DNA of 9,879 nt from Candidatus Aminicenantota bacterium. Lineage in GTDB: Bacteria; Acidobacteriota; Aminicenantia; Aminicenantales; Aminicenantaceae. Positions 1 to 6,862 of this stretch are shown here, piece after piece (within the stretch, counting starts at the first letter, position 1; every line of letters starts with the position of its first letter). Position numbers and translations under genes: made by a program. The stretch lies in assembly GCA_016926925.1 (NCBI GenBank), contig JAFGNQ010000115.1, forward strand, positions 1-9,879, read 5' to 3'. Below the pieces are notes generated by a model, which saw only the letters and a list, made by a program, of their open reading frames with translations, made no database searches and had not been told where the DNA came from.

Positions 1-606
1 TACGACCTCGAGTTCGAAATGCATTTTACCACCTGGACCTATAAACCGGGGCACCGTGTCCGCATTGCTGTTTCCAACTCCCTCTTTCCGATGATCTGGC
101 CGACGCCGTACCGAATGATCACGGATCTCTATTTGGGTGTCGAAAAAACATGTGTGGAAATTCCTGTGATTCCGTCAGTGGAGCGTAAAGCCCCTGCCTT
201 CCTTCCGCCGGAACCTCCGGAAAAGAGTCCGGAATCTCAACTTATTGTCAGTGAATCTTATCCATGGCCCCGGGGTTTCTATGAATGGAAACGAGACCTC
301 TGGAGTACGAGAACCAGCGTGGAATGGAAAGGCTACAGCAAATCGGAAATCGACGACCGAAGCTACTATGATTATGAAAGAAACTATTACGAGACCCGTG
401 ACGTCAATCCGGCCGAATCGCGTTTCAGCGGTGAGGCGGGCCGCCGTATGGAAATCAGCGGCCGCAAAGTGCACCTGCGCACCACCCTTGATGTCTCTTC
501 CGACGAGAAGAACTTTTATGTGACCATTGTCCGCTATGCTTACGAGAACGGAACTCTCGTGCGCCGCCGTGAATGGAGGGAGACGATCCCAAGGATGTTC
601 AATTAG
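1..606 (+). CDS. CocE/NonD-family hydrolase (peptidase S15-like), C-terminal part only
   Basis: The reading frame is open from base 1, so the start and the catalytic alpha/beta-hydrolase domain lie outside the window; 201 residues are visible. Residues about 10-60 (YKPGHRVRIAVSNSLFP, then a Pro-rich end) match the jelly-roll C-terminal domain of X-Pro dipeptidyl-peptidase/CocE enzymes, which cleave esters, amides or acyl-peptide bonds. A Pro/Glu-rich linker (about 60-78) leads into a charged extension ending in a strand-rich block with TIVRYAYENGTLVRRREW and the tail IPRMFN. From memory of the family, this extension is typical of a CocE subgroup in which the last residues carry an IPR motif. 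The substrate cannot be deduced because the catalytic domain is absent. The next gene begins 103 bp downstream on the same strand, so co-transcription is possible. Confidence 0.8.
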   Translation, partial: YDLEFEMHFTTWTYKPGHRVRIAVSNSLFPMIWPTPYRMITDLYLGVEKTCVEIPVIPSVERKAPAFLPPEPPEKSPESQLIVSESYPWPRGFYEWKRDLWSTRTSVEWKGYSKSEIDDRSYYDYERNYYETRDVNPAESRFSGEAGRRMEISGRKVHLRTTLDVSSDEKNFYVTIVRYAYENGTLVRRREWRETIPRMFN

Positions 607-709
607 ACCGAAACAGGTCATTCCTGATTACGAATTTTTCCTGGTGTTCCTGGATTAGATGAACATCGTGTCCCCGGAACTCGATAATGTATGGAGGGAG
701 CATATAAAG

Positions 710-1531
710 ATGCGTTACCGAAAAGTTTTTATGAGAATCGTCCCGGCAGGTTTCTTCATCGCCGTATTTTCGCTGCTGAACATGAACCTGTCTGCTCGTC
801 CGAATTCCAGGCATAAGGAAACCACAGAAACTGTCAGGCCGGTCCGAATCGTCGCCTTCGGAGATTCGACCACCGAAGTCTGGTCAGAAGACATCGAGCA
901 GATGTATGTGCAGCGTTTGGGCCCCGCCTTGGCCGTGCGCGGGTTCAATGTCGAATTGATCAACTCCGGAGTCAGCAATCACACCACCGAGGATGCGCGG
1001 GCCCGGTTCGAAAAAGACGTTCGCAGTTATAGGCCGGACGTCGTGATCATTTGGTTCGGCATCAACGATTCCTGGATCGATGCCGATTACGGCGCGACAG
1101 AGCCGCGGCTGACCCGGGACCAGTACAGACAGAATCTTCTTTATTTCATCCATACGTTAAAAAAAGACGGCGCTCAAATCATCCTGATGACGCCGAACCC
1201 GATGCGCTGGTCCGACGAATACAGGAAGATTTTCGACACGGAAAAGCATCTTCTGGACGTGAATGAGATCAGAGGAATCAACCGGCTGCTCGACCTTTAT
1301 GCCCAGGACGTCCGGGATATCTCCCGGGCGGAGAGGGTGGTGCTGATCGACGTCCACAAGTGTTTCGAAGACTACGGCCGAAAGCCGGGGCAATCGGTGG
1401 ACGATCTTCTTCTATCGGATGGGATTCACCCCAATGATGAGGGACACATTCTTATTACCGGCTTGTTGGCCGACCGGATCTCGCTGCTTCTGGAAAACAT
1501 GAAATCGGGGGACATCATACTTAACTCGTAA
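710..1531 (+). CDS. Exported SGNH/GDSL-family hydrolase (lipase/esterase-like)
   Basis: This 273-residue protein has the SGNH hydrolase blocks in order. Block I is FGDSTTE with nucleophile Ser53, block II has Gly87 in NSGVSNHTT, block III is GIND with Asn119, and block V is DGIHP with Asp237 and His240. The family removes acyl or acetyl groups from lipids or carbohydrates; the substrate here is unknown. An N-terminal basic stretch followed by a hydrophobic segment (residues about 9-28) reads as a signal peptide, so it probably acts outside the cytoplasm. I chose ATG 710 because GGAGGGAG at 693-700 stands 9 nt upstream. An in-frame ATG at 659 would add 17 residues before the signal peptide and has no good ribosome site. 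The last 10 residues (MKSGDIILNS) are encoded by a repeat unit, so the original C-terminus has probably been replaced. Confidence 0.88.
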   Translation: MRYRKVFMRIVPAGFFIAVFSLLNMNLSARPNSRHKETTETVRPVRIVAFGDSTTEVWSEDIEQMYVQRLGPALAVRGFNVELINSGVSNHTTEDARARFEKDVRSYRPDVVIIWFGINDSWIDADYGATEPRLTRDQYRQNLLYFIHTLKKDGAQIILMTPNPMRWSDEYRKIFDTEKHLLDVNEIRGINRLLDLYAQDVRDISRAERVVLIDVHKCFEDYGRKPGQSVDDLLLSDGIHPNDEGHILITGLLADRISLLLENMKSGDIILNS

Positions 1532-1568
1532 TTGTGAAATCGGGGGACATCATACTTAACTCGTAATT
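1500..1568. repeat. 35-bp tandem direct duplication overlapping the end of the SGNH gene
   Basis: Positions 1500-1533 and 1535-1568 are identical over 34 bases, with one extra g between them, giving a period of 35. Each unit contains tgaaatcgggggacatc followed by atacttaactcgtaatt. The first unit supplies the last ten codons and the TAA of the SGNH hydrolase gene. The core gggggacatcatactt recurs inverted at 1591-1605 and 3586-3602, so this is a dispersed short repeat that has doubled here. Confidence 0.93.
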
Positions 1569-1605
1569 ATGCGCAGCGTTCATTAATAGATAAGTATGAT
1601 GTCCC
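1544..1605. repeat. 15-bp perfect inverted repeat (dispersed repeat pair)
   Basis: The left arm at 1544-1558 (gggacatcatactta) is the exact reverse complement of the right arm at 1591-1605 (taagtatgatgtccc), with 32 nt between. The pair could be a non-autonomous miniature element or a REP-type unit like those linked to IS200-like/RAYT transposases. No transposase is present, so the family assignment is a guess. Confidence 0.85.
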
Positions 1606-1625
1606 TGGGATTATTGTGTCCCAGG
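1604..1625. terminator. Possible hairpin terminator between convergent genes
   Basis: CCTGGGA (1604-1610) and TCCCAGG (1619-1625) form a 7-bp stem around an 8-nt loop, between the ends of the plus-strand SGNH gene and the minus-strand membrane-protein gene. There is no clear T-run on either side, so transcription termination is only suggested by its position between convergent genes. Confidence 0.3.
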
Positions 1626-1651
1626 ACTTTCCTTGATGAACAAGTCTCGAT

Positions 1652-2059
1652 CTAAAAGCTCTGGCTGGGCCAATGCAGTACGAGCAGTGCAGCTAGAATA
1701 ACCAAATTGATGAGAAGGGCGATTCCTCCCTTATCGGCCGGCTTCTGCGTTCCTCCATCCCAGAACAGAATGTAGAGGGCCGAAGACAATACGGCCGCCA
1801 TCACGACAACAGGCCGCCACCAGGCCTGCGCTGCGAATATTCCGATGCCGCCGGCAGCGAAGCCTATCGCAGCTGCTGTGCAGGAAATGCTCGCCAGAAC
1901 TCTCGTCCCTCCATCCCCCAAGAGTTTCGAGAATGCCCAAGAGCCGTCAGGCCAGATCATCCCGGGTTTGAGCTCGAAGAGCCTTGCGCTCTGCCCCAGG
2001 TACAGCAAATGAACCAGCCCGTGCAAGGCCATGAAGATCCCTATCGCAATTTGCGCCAC
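1652..2059 (-). CDS. Small four-helix membrane protein related to the N-terminal half of DUF6544 proteins
   Basis: This 135-residue protein is almost entirely hydrophobic with about four membrane spans: residues 3-23, a pair around 50-95, and 110-130. It carries HGLVH in the first span (His13, His17) and a WW pair before the third. Its layout matches the first 110 residues of the neighbouring DUF6544-type protein: HAFIH at exactly residues 13-17, a WW pair, then Gly-x4-Asn before the last helix. I chose GTG 2059 because GGAGG at 2065-2069 lies 5 nt upstream and because it aligns the first helix with the paralogue. In-frame ATG 2071 and TTG 2074 lack a ribosome site. It is last in a minus-strand cluster, 69 bp after the DUF6544 gene. 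Its function is unknown; a role with its paralogue in the membrane is inferred. Confidence 0.7.
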   Translation of the reverse strand: MAQIAIGIFMALHGLVHLLYLGQSARLFELKPGMIWPDGSWAFSKLLGDGGTRVLASISCTAAAIGFAAGGIGIFAAQAWWRPVVVMAAVLSSALYILFWDGGTQKPADKGGIALLINLVILAALLVLHWPSQSF

Positions 2060-2128
2060 TTTTGCCTCCATCAAATTTATCCGGCCAAACCGATGGCGAT
2101 AGCTTCAGGCTTGAATTCTATCGGTTGA

Positions 2129-3238
2129 TCACTTGAAGATTTCGAGATTGTAATCGATCTCTGTTATATCGAACCTGATATAGGTGAACTCCCCTTCAGG
2201 TGTGTGCCAGATGGCCTCACCGTATGTGGGCGCCTTCCTCCCATTGAAATCTTTGTAACTGCTGATGGGTGTGCTCCATTCATAGTTGATGTATTCATCA
2301 CCGTTTACCGTGTAGTATCTGTCGCCGGAAATAAAATCAATCAGCGCTCCTTCTTCATTGAAAGAGAGCACGGCCTCTATCGTGATATCCCTGTTGGTGA
2401 ATTTGGCCATAACCGTCAGCAGATCAACCTCCTCCCATTCGATATTATTGTCGACCAGAGTCGCCGGCGCGAAGACGCACATGTCATTGAAGACGGTCAC
2501 GGTTTCGCCCCGGTCCATTTTATCGCCCTTGGCATCGGCCACCTGGAAGAGCGAAGCTACCTTGATCTTCATGGTCGCTTTGCCCCCGACATAGGCATGC
2601 AGCCCATCGAACGGGATCCCGAACATCGATGATTTGATGTAAAAAAAGCGTGCGTAATCGCCATAAAAGTTATACTGCTCGGAGGATATGTTCATCCACT
2701 TGCTGGCCTTTTTTTGCTTCAGCTGTCCTTTGAATACCATCCTGATATTACGTACTTTCGGTTTGCCAACGGCGCCCACATAGCGCAAATACTTTTGCAC
2801 GGGCTCAGGGAGATGTCGAAGATCCGCTTCGCTGACCACAGATTGCTCAGGGATGGGCGCCAGTCTTTTTTGCACCTCGGCTTTATACACATTCTGAAAA
2901 CTCGACGGCAAAGTCCCGAAAAATGCAATGACGACAGGCAGTAAAATGATGATGTTCATTATCGTGCCGAATTTAGCATCCCCCCAGTTCCGGAGAATCA
3001 GAATTTGCGATAAGCCGACGGAAGCCAAGGCGATAATCCACCAAGACTTTTGTTTCGACAAAAAAAGCAGCATCGCCCCAAAGAACAATACAGTCGCCGA
3101 CATCCAGAATATGCCGGAAATTTTGGAGATGGATTGTGTCAGCTGATCGATTTCCGCGATATTGAACGCTTTGGCGAATCCTAATAGATGAATGAAGGCG
3201 TGGAGAAGAACGATGATCACGAATATGATTTTCAGCAT
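2129..3238 (-). CDS. DUF6544-family membrane-anchored protein
   Basis: This 369-residue protein has four predicted membrane helices (about 3-22, 42-60, 66-82, 92-110) followed by a soluble domain (about 125-369). The domain opens with LPEPVQKYLRYVGAVGKP and continues with MVFKGQLKQ, MNISSEQYNF, FAPATLVDN and a repeated beta-strand pattern ending in SGDRYYTVNG. This is the pattern I associate with DUF6544, a family of unknown function. The first helix has HAFIH (His13, His17), which also occurs in the small membrane protein downstream. ATG 3238 lies 4 nt after the presumed original stop of the flavodoxin remnant and has no strong ribosome site of its own, which suggests translational coupling to the upstream gene. 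No catalytic residues can be named. Confidence 0.78.
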   Translation of the reverse strand: MLKIIFVIIVLLHAFIHLLGFAKAFNIAEIDQLTQSISKISGIFWMSATVLFFGAMLLFLSKQKSWWIIALASVGLSQILILRNWGDAKFGTIMNIIILLPVVIAFFGTLPSSFQNVYKAEVQKRLAPIPEQSVVSEADLRHLPEPVQKYLRYVGAVGKPKVRNIRMVFKGQLKQKKASKWMNISSEQYNFYGDYARFFYIKSSMFGIPFDGLHAYVGGKATMKIKVASLFQVADAKGDKMDRGETVTVFNDMCVFAPATLVDNNIEWEEVDLLTVMAKFTNRDITIEAVLSFNEEGALIDFISGDRYYTVNGDEYINYEWSTPISSYKDFNGRKAPTYGEAIWHTPEGEFTYIRFDITEIDYNLEIFK

Positions 3239-3242
3239 ATTG

Positions 3243-3417
3243 TTATTGCGATTCCGATGCAGACGCAGGTCCTGCTTCCTTGATCGCCGCGGCGATGGCC
3301 CCGGCCCAGCACATCGACACCCAAACCTGCCTGACGAAGCACCTGTCCGATTTTCTCGGCGATCTCCGCTGTCGCACCGTGCTTGGTTGCGTAAGTCACA
3401 AGAACTTGATTGTCCAT
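3243..3417 (-). pseudogene. Flavodoxin-domain (HemG-like) protein remnant with internal deletion
   Basis: From ATG 3417, behind a GGGAG ribosome site at 3424-3428, the first 37 residues are a normal flavodoxin N-terminus: strand VLVTYATK, then the phosphate-binding loop TYATKHGATAEIA, then a helix and the second strand GVDVL. After that the frame becomes Arg/Gly-rich nonsense. In the -1-shifted frame the sequence reads WAGAIAAAIKEAG and stops at TAA 3243-3245, which looks like the last helix of a flavodoxin-domain protein. Such proteins are usually about 150-180 residues, so roughly 100-120 internal residues appear to be missing and the two ends are joined out of frame. The intact family binds FMN, for example in protoporphyrinogen oxidation. 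The remnant may survive as the leader that couples translation to the DUF6544 gene. Confidence 0.72.
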
Positions 3418-3487
3418 TCCCTTCTCCCTTTATAAGAGTAACGTTCCGGTTTCTTATCCCGTCGATTCAGCTGCCATTCAGACCACG

Positions 3488-3516
3488 ATTATACAGAATT
3501 ATTCCGGTGCCGACAA
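3488..3516 (-). promoter_or_regulatory. Sigma-70-type promoter for the flavodoxin remnant/DUF6544/small membrane protein cluster
   Basis: Read on the minus strand, TTGTCG (3511-3516) and a perfect TATAAT (3488-3493) are separated by exactly 17 nt. Transcription would start near 3481, leaving a leader of about 64 nt before ATG 3417. The match and the spacing are both good. No operator is evident. Confidence 0.65.
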
Positions 3517-3579
3517 TTTTGTGGGGTCGTAAATAAGGTGATATCATATATAATTCCAATTCATCTATATTGATCCACC

Positions 3580-3602
3580 AATAGACAAGTATGATGTCCC
3601 CC
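3580..3602. repeat. Second right-end copy of the dispersed repeat
   Basis: aagtatgatgtccccc at 3587-3602 is the exact reverse complement of gggggacatcatactt at 1542-1557. With the flanking aataga it matches 1585-1605 at 20 of 21 positions. Together with the copies at 1500-1605, it brackets the minus-strand membrane-protein cassette. Confidence 0.85.
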
Positions 3603-3729
3603 GAATGCATAAAATTTCTTTGCGGGGGTGTAAAGTTATTTCGCATATGACCATAACCAAATTGCCCATAAGCCGCCCATGCGGAAATAGAGAAGTCGTC
3701 CATTTCAATTCGCTTATATAGAAAATTAT

Positions 3730-3766
3730 TGCCCGTAAACGGACAGGGGATGTTTGGAAGCGGACA
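3730..3766 (+). promoter_or_regulatory. Two tandem 16-bp inverted-repeat sites, candidate enhancer-binding-protein sites
   Basis: TGCCCG-TAAA-CGGACA (3730-3745) and TGTTTG-GAAG-CGGACA (3751-3766) each resemble TGTCCG-N4-CGGACA, with a perfect right half and an imperfect left half. Their centres are 21 bp apart, about two helical turns, so both would face the same side of the DNA. They lie roughly 100-115 bp upstream of the predicted sigma-54 start, the usual distance for a bacterial enhancer-binding protein. The activator is not in the window. Confidence 0.6.
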
Positions 3767-3785
3767 TAGCCGGCGTTCCAGGAAA

Positions 3786-3798
3786 TCCTTTTAAAGGA
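3786..3798 (+). promoter_or_regulatory. Palindromic TCCTTTTAAAGGA element upstream of the sigma-54 promoter
   Basis: This 13-bp palindrome (TCCTTT-T-AAAGGA) starts 44 bp before the -24 GG. The same 16 bases, tccttttaaaggaaag, stand at the same distance before the second sigma-54 promoter (9059). The DNA between is much less conserved, which points to a bound protein such as a DNA-bending factor or a shared regulator. The binding protein is unknown. Confidence 0.5.
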
Positions 3799-3828
3799 AA
3801 GACAGGGATGCTGAGCCGAAGGCTGTAA

Positions 3829-3844
3829 TGGCATGTTCTTTGCA
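3829..3844 (+). promoter_or_regulatory. Sigma-54 (RpoN) promoter of the PadR-permease unit
   Basis: TGGCATGTTCTTTGCA fits the -24/-12 consensus TGGCAYG-N4-TTGCW, with GG at 3830-3831 and GC at 3842-3843 separated by exactly 10 bp. Transcription would start near 3854, about 30 nt before the PadR ATG. Identical bases recur at 9102-9116. Confidence 0.82.
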
Positions 3845-3855
3845 TACTCTTTTCT

Positions 3856-3869
3856 ACAGGATATCCTGT
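3856..3869 (+). promoter_or_regulatory. Perfect 14-bp palindrome at the predicted transcription start, candidate PadR operator
   Basis: ACAGGATATCCTGT is a perfect palindrome immediately after the predicted sigma-54 start and 6 nt before the GGAG ribosome site of the PadR gene. PadR proteins bind as dimers to short palindromes and often control their own genes, so autorepression is a reasonable inference. The sister sigma-54 promoter at 9102, which does not drive a padR gene, lacks this palindrome. Confidence 0.5.
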
Positions 3870-3884
3870 GCTGTGGAGTAAAAG

Positions 3885-4223
3885 ATGATAGATAAAGCGC
3901 TCGTGGCCGCATCCTCGAAACCCATCATCCTTTCCATTCTCCTCGGAGGCGAGGACTACGGCTATCAGATCATCCAGAAGGTCAAGGACATATCCGGGGG
4001 AACCCTCGAATGGTCGGACAAAATGCTCTATCCGGTCCTCCACCGCATGGAAAAGGAAGGATTTCTTATTTCCAGTTGGAAAATGTCGGACGGGGGAAGG
4101 CTTCGCCGTTACTACAGGATCACAGAAAAAGGACGCAGGAAACTCGATTCCGAACGCCGCCAGTGGCAATCGGTTACCGATGCTCTTGCCCAATTGTGGA
4201 AGCCCCTGCCTTCATTGGACTGA
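3885..4223 (+). CDS. PadR-family transcriptional regulator
   Basis: This 112-residue protein, of normal length for the short PadR class, consists essentially of the winged helix-turn-helix. Helix 1 is KPIILSILLGGEDYGYQIIQKV, the recognition region includes LYPVLHRMEKEGFL, and the wing ends in RRYYRITEKGRRKL near residues 78-92. A short C-terminal helix (about 90-105) would serve for dimerisation. PadR regulators are cytoplasmic repressors, often responding to toxic compounds. ATG 3885 has GGAG at 3875-3878 with 6 nt spacing. The permease gene follows after 32 nt. Pairing a PadR gene with an ATPase-less FtsX-type permease is familiar from acidobacterial genomes. Unusually, the pair sits behind a sigma-54 promoter. 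Confidence 0.92.
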   Translation: MIDKALVAASSKPIILSILLGGEDYGYQIIQKVKDISGGTLEWSDKMLYPVLHRMEKEGFLISSWKMSDGGRLRRYYRITEKGRRKLDSERRQWQSVTDALAQLWKPLPSLD

Positions 4224-4255
4224 GATCGATATTCCTTTGTTCAGGAGAAATGAAT

Positions 4256-6862
4256 ATGTTCAACCTGGAAAAGGCCGTTCGTGAATGGAAAAAAACTCTC
4301 TTCCGAAGCCAATATATGGAAGAGGCCGATGTGGCCGAGCTCGAATCCCACGTAAGGGACGAGACGGCCAGATTGGTGAAAGAGGGCCTCGACGAGGAGG
4401 CGGCCTTCCGGAAGGCCATCGAAGATCCGGATGCGGCCGAAGCCCTCGATGCCGAATACGCCAAAATCCGGCGCCTGCGGATCGACCGGCCCGCCTGGCA
4501 TCCGTCCCGGCTCCTGCCCTCGCTAGCCTGGAGCCACCTGAAGATCGCCCTCCGTAAAATGCGCAAACAGAAAGCCTATTCCTTCATCAACATCGTCGGC
4601 CTTGCTTTCGGTATGACCTGCTCCATCCTGATTTTTTTCTGGGTGCGGGACGAGCTCGACTTCAACCGGTTTCATGAAAAGGCCGACCGGCTGTTCAGAG
4701 TCAACAAGACGTATCAGATCGGCAGCGCGACCGACTACAACTCGTCGACCCCCTTCCCCTTAGCCGGTGCAGCCCGGGAAAGTATCGCCGAGGTCAGCGA
4801 CGCCACCCGATTTTACCGGCTTACGGCCCTCATCAAGTTCGAGGACAAGGTGTTCTACGAGCGCCGCGTTTGCGTCACCGATCCTTCGTTTTTCGAAATG
4901 TTCACTTTCCCCTTCGTCATGGGCGACCCGGCCGAAGCCTTGAAGGAGCCGAATTCCATTGTCGTCACCGAGAGCACGGCATCCAAGTATTTCGGCAGAG
5001 ATGAGCCTGTCGGAAAAACTCTGACCCTGGATCAGGATAAATCCTTTGTCATCAAGGGAGTAATCAAGGATTTTCCGTCGAACTCCGACTTCCGGTTCGA
5101 TCTTTTCGTTCCGGCCTCAGGAATGATCGATCCTGCCCTTCTGGAGGATTGGGGAGCCCACTATACTATGACGTTCGCTCTACTTCAGAGGGACGCCGTT
5201 CCGGACGAGGTGGCAAAAAAACTATCGGGACTGATTCAAGGGCAGCTGCCTGAAGAAAAAATTTCTTTGCTCCTGCAGCCTATCGGCGACATCCACTTGT
5301 ATTCACCGGCCGGGACTGAAGAGGGAATGAAATATATCCGCATCTTCTCCGTAATTGCTATCTTCATCCTGGTCATCGCCTGCATCAATTACATCAACCT
5401 CTCCACTGCGCGCTCCGAGAAACGGGCCAAAGAGGTCGGCCTGAGAAAAGTCGTCGGAGCCCGAAGAGCTCAGATCGCCTGGCAGTTCTTCGCAGAATCG
5501 ATGCTTTTCACCCTGATCGCGCTCGGCCTAGCCCTCCTGCTTATCCAGACCCTCCAAGGTGTTTTTCGTGACCTCACGGGCAAGACGCTGGGAATGGCAG
5601 ATTTCGAGCCGGGCTTCATCGCCGGACTCATACTCATCACCGCCTTCACGGGTATCGCCTCAGGCGTCTATCCGGCGCTGGTTCTTTCCTCCTTCAAGCC
5701 GGTTCGGGCTTTGCGGGACAGCCTCGACCGCCCCGGGCGGAAAGCCTCCTTCCGGAAAACACTGGTAGTTGTCCAGGTTTCTCTGACCATTATGCTGCTC
5801 ATCGGCATGGGTGTCATCGAGCAGCAGATGCGGTTCATCCGGACACGAGACCTGGGATTCGAAAAGGATAATGTCCTCTATATGAGGATGGCCGGAGGCC
5901 TTCGGGAGAATTATGAGGCCTTCAGGAACGATCTGCTCCGGAATCCCGATGTGGCCGCCGTGGCCCGGTCCTATCAGATCCCCGGAGAGATGTCCGCTAT
6001 CGTGAGAGGGCTTCGATGGGAAGGCATGGAGCCGGGCGAAAGTGTCGCCTTCGGCTATATCCCCGTCGATTTCGATACCATGGATCTCCTGGACATGAAA
6101 ATCGCCCAGGGGCGGAAATTTTCGAGAGAATTCCCTGCGGACGACTCCAATTTCATCCTCAACGAAAAGGCTGTCGAGGTCATGGGTTTGAAGGATCCCA
6201 TCGGAAAGCCGTTCTCTCTCAACGAAGACTCCACGGGCACGATCGTCGGTGTGGTCAAGGATTTCCACTCAATGCCCTTGAACTTCGGTCTCGAACCGGT
6301 GTTGCTCATCATCGATTCGAATTATTACAACCTGGTCCTGGTAAAGATCGGGTCCGGCGACCGTAGGGGCGCCATCAGCGGCATCGAGGCGGCCTGGAAT
6401 AAGTTCGCACCGGGATTCCCCTTCGAATACCATTTTCTCGACGAGCGCTTCGATCTTTACTACAGTGCCGAGATTTTAGCCAGGAAAATATTCCGCTATT
6501 TCGTCCTGATTGCCGTCTTCATCTCCTGCCTCGGCCTGCTGGGTCTGTCCGCGTTCGTCGCAGAACAGAAAACCAAGGAGATAGGCATCCGCAAAGCTCT
6601 CGGCGCCTCTGTGCCGCGCATTATTCTGCTTTTGACGAAACAGTTCCTGCTGTGGGTTCTTTTGGCCAACATGATCGCCTGGCCCGTGGCCTACGTCGCT
6701 ATGCGGAGCTGGCTCGACAATTATCCCTTCCGGACACATCTCGGGCTGCCGCTGTTCCTGCTGTCTGCGGCAGCGGCGCTCGTCGTCGCCATGCTCACGG
6801 TGAGCTTTCAGGCGGTCAGAGCAGCCCGGGTCAATCCGGTCGACAGCCTGAGATATGAATAA
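4256..6862 (+). CDS. FtsX/MacB-family ABC transporter permease with N-terminal permease-prefix domain
   Basis: This 868-residue permease duplicates the MacB core/FtsX unit. A soluble charged N-terminal helix region (1-90) resembles the permease prefix domain of PadR-linked permeases. Membrane helix 1 (108-131) and periplasmic core domain 1 (about 132-355, with IVVTESTASKYFG near 235) follow. Next come three helices (363-383, 415-440, 454-478), then helix 5 (502-522), core domain 2 (about 525-740, with FILNEKAVEVMG) and three helices (747-770, 797-817, 831-851). KEVGLRKVVGA and KEIGIRKALGA are the paired coupling-helix motifs of FtsX domains, which contact an ABC ATPase. No Walker motifs are present in the protein and no ATPase gene is in the window, so it is an orphan permease here. 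ATG 4256 was chosen for AGGAG at 4243-4247 (8 nt). ATG 4250 is too close, and the frame upstream overlaps the PadR gene. Transported substrate unknown; peptide, lipid or drug export is typical of the family. Confidence 0.9.
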   Translation: MFNLEKAVREWKKTLFRSQYMEEADVAELESHVRDETARLVKEGLDEEAAFRKAIEDPDAAEALDAEYAKIRRLRIDRPAWHPSRLLPSLAWSHLKIALRKMRKQKAYSFINIVGLAFGMTCSILIFFWVRDELDFNRFHEKADRLFRVNKTYQIGSATDYNSSTPFPLAGAARESIAEVSDATRFYRLTALIKFEDKVFYERRVCVTDPSFFEMFTFPFVMGDPAEALKEPNSIVVTESTASKYFGRDEPVGKTLTLDQDKSFVIKGVIKDFPSNSDFRFDLFVPASGMIDPALLEDWGAHYTMTFALLQRDAVPDEVAKKLSGLIQGQLPEEKISLLLQPIGDIHLYSPAGTEEGMKYIRIFSVIAIFILVIACINYINLSTARSEKRAKEVGLRKVVGARRAQIAWQFFAESMLFTLIALGLALLLIQTLQGVFRDLTGKTLGMADFEPGFIAGLILITAFTGIASGVYPALVLSSFKPVRALRDSLDRPGRKASFRKTLVVVQVSLTIMLLIGMGVIEQQMRFIRTRDLGFEKDNVLYMRMAGGLRENYEAFRNDLLRNPDVAAVARSYQIPGEMSAIVRGLRWEGMEPGESVAFGYIPVDFDTMDLLDMKIAQGRKFSREFPADDSNFILNEKAVEVMGLKDPIGKPFSLNEDSTGTIVGVVKDFHSMPLNFGLEPVLLIIDSNYYNLVLVKIGSGDRRGAISGIEAAWNKFAPGFPFEYHFLDERFDLYYSAEILARKIFRYFVLIAVFISCLGLLGLSAFVAEQKTKEIGIRKALGASVPRIILLLTKQFLLWVLLANMIAWPVAYVAMRSWLDNYPFRTHLGLPLFLLSAAAALVVAMLTVSFQAVRAARVNPVDSLRYE

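Noticed and set aside
660..688. TGAACA-N17-GATAAT as a sigma-70 promoter for the SGNH gene
   Set aside because: The implied start near 695 would fall inside the gene's own ribosome-binding site at 693-700.
3467..3912. Two overlapping minus-strand open frames (3467-3703 and 3565-3912)
   Set aside because: They cover the dispersed repeat, the enhancer-like sites and the sigma-54 promoter and resemble no protein I know. The similar translation opposite the second promoter (8891-9160) is explained by shared promoter DNA.
4010..4255. Upstream extension of the permease frame by 82 codons
   Set aside because: It overlaps the PadR coding region in another frame. The AGGAG site at 4243-4247 and the prefix-domain start favour ATG 4256.
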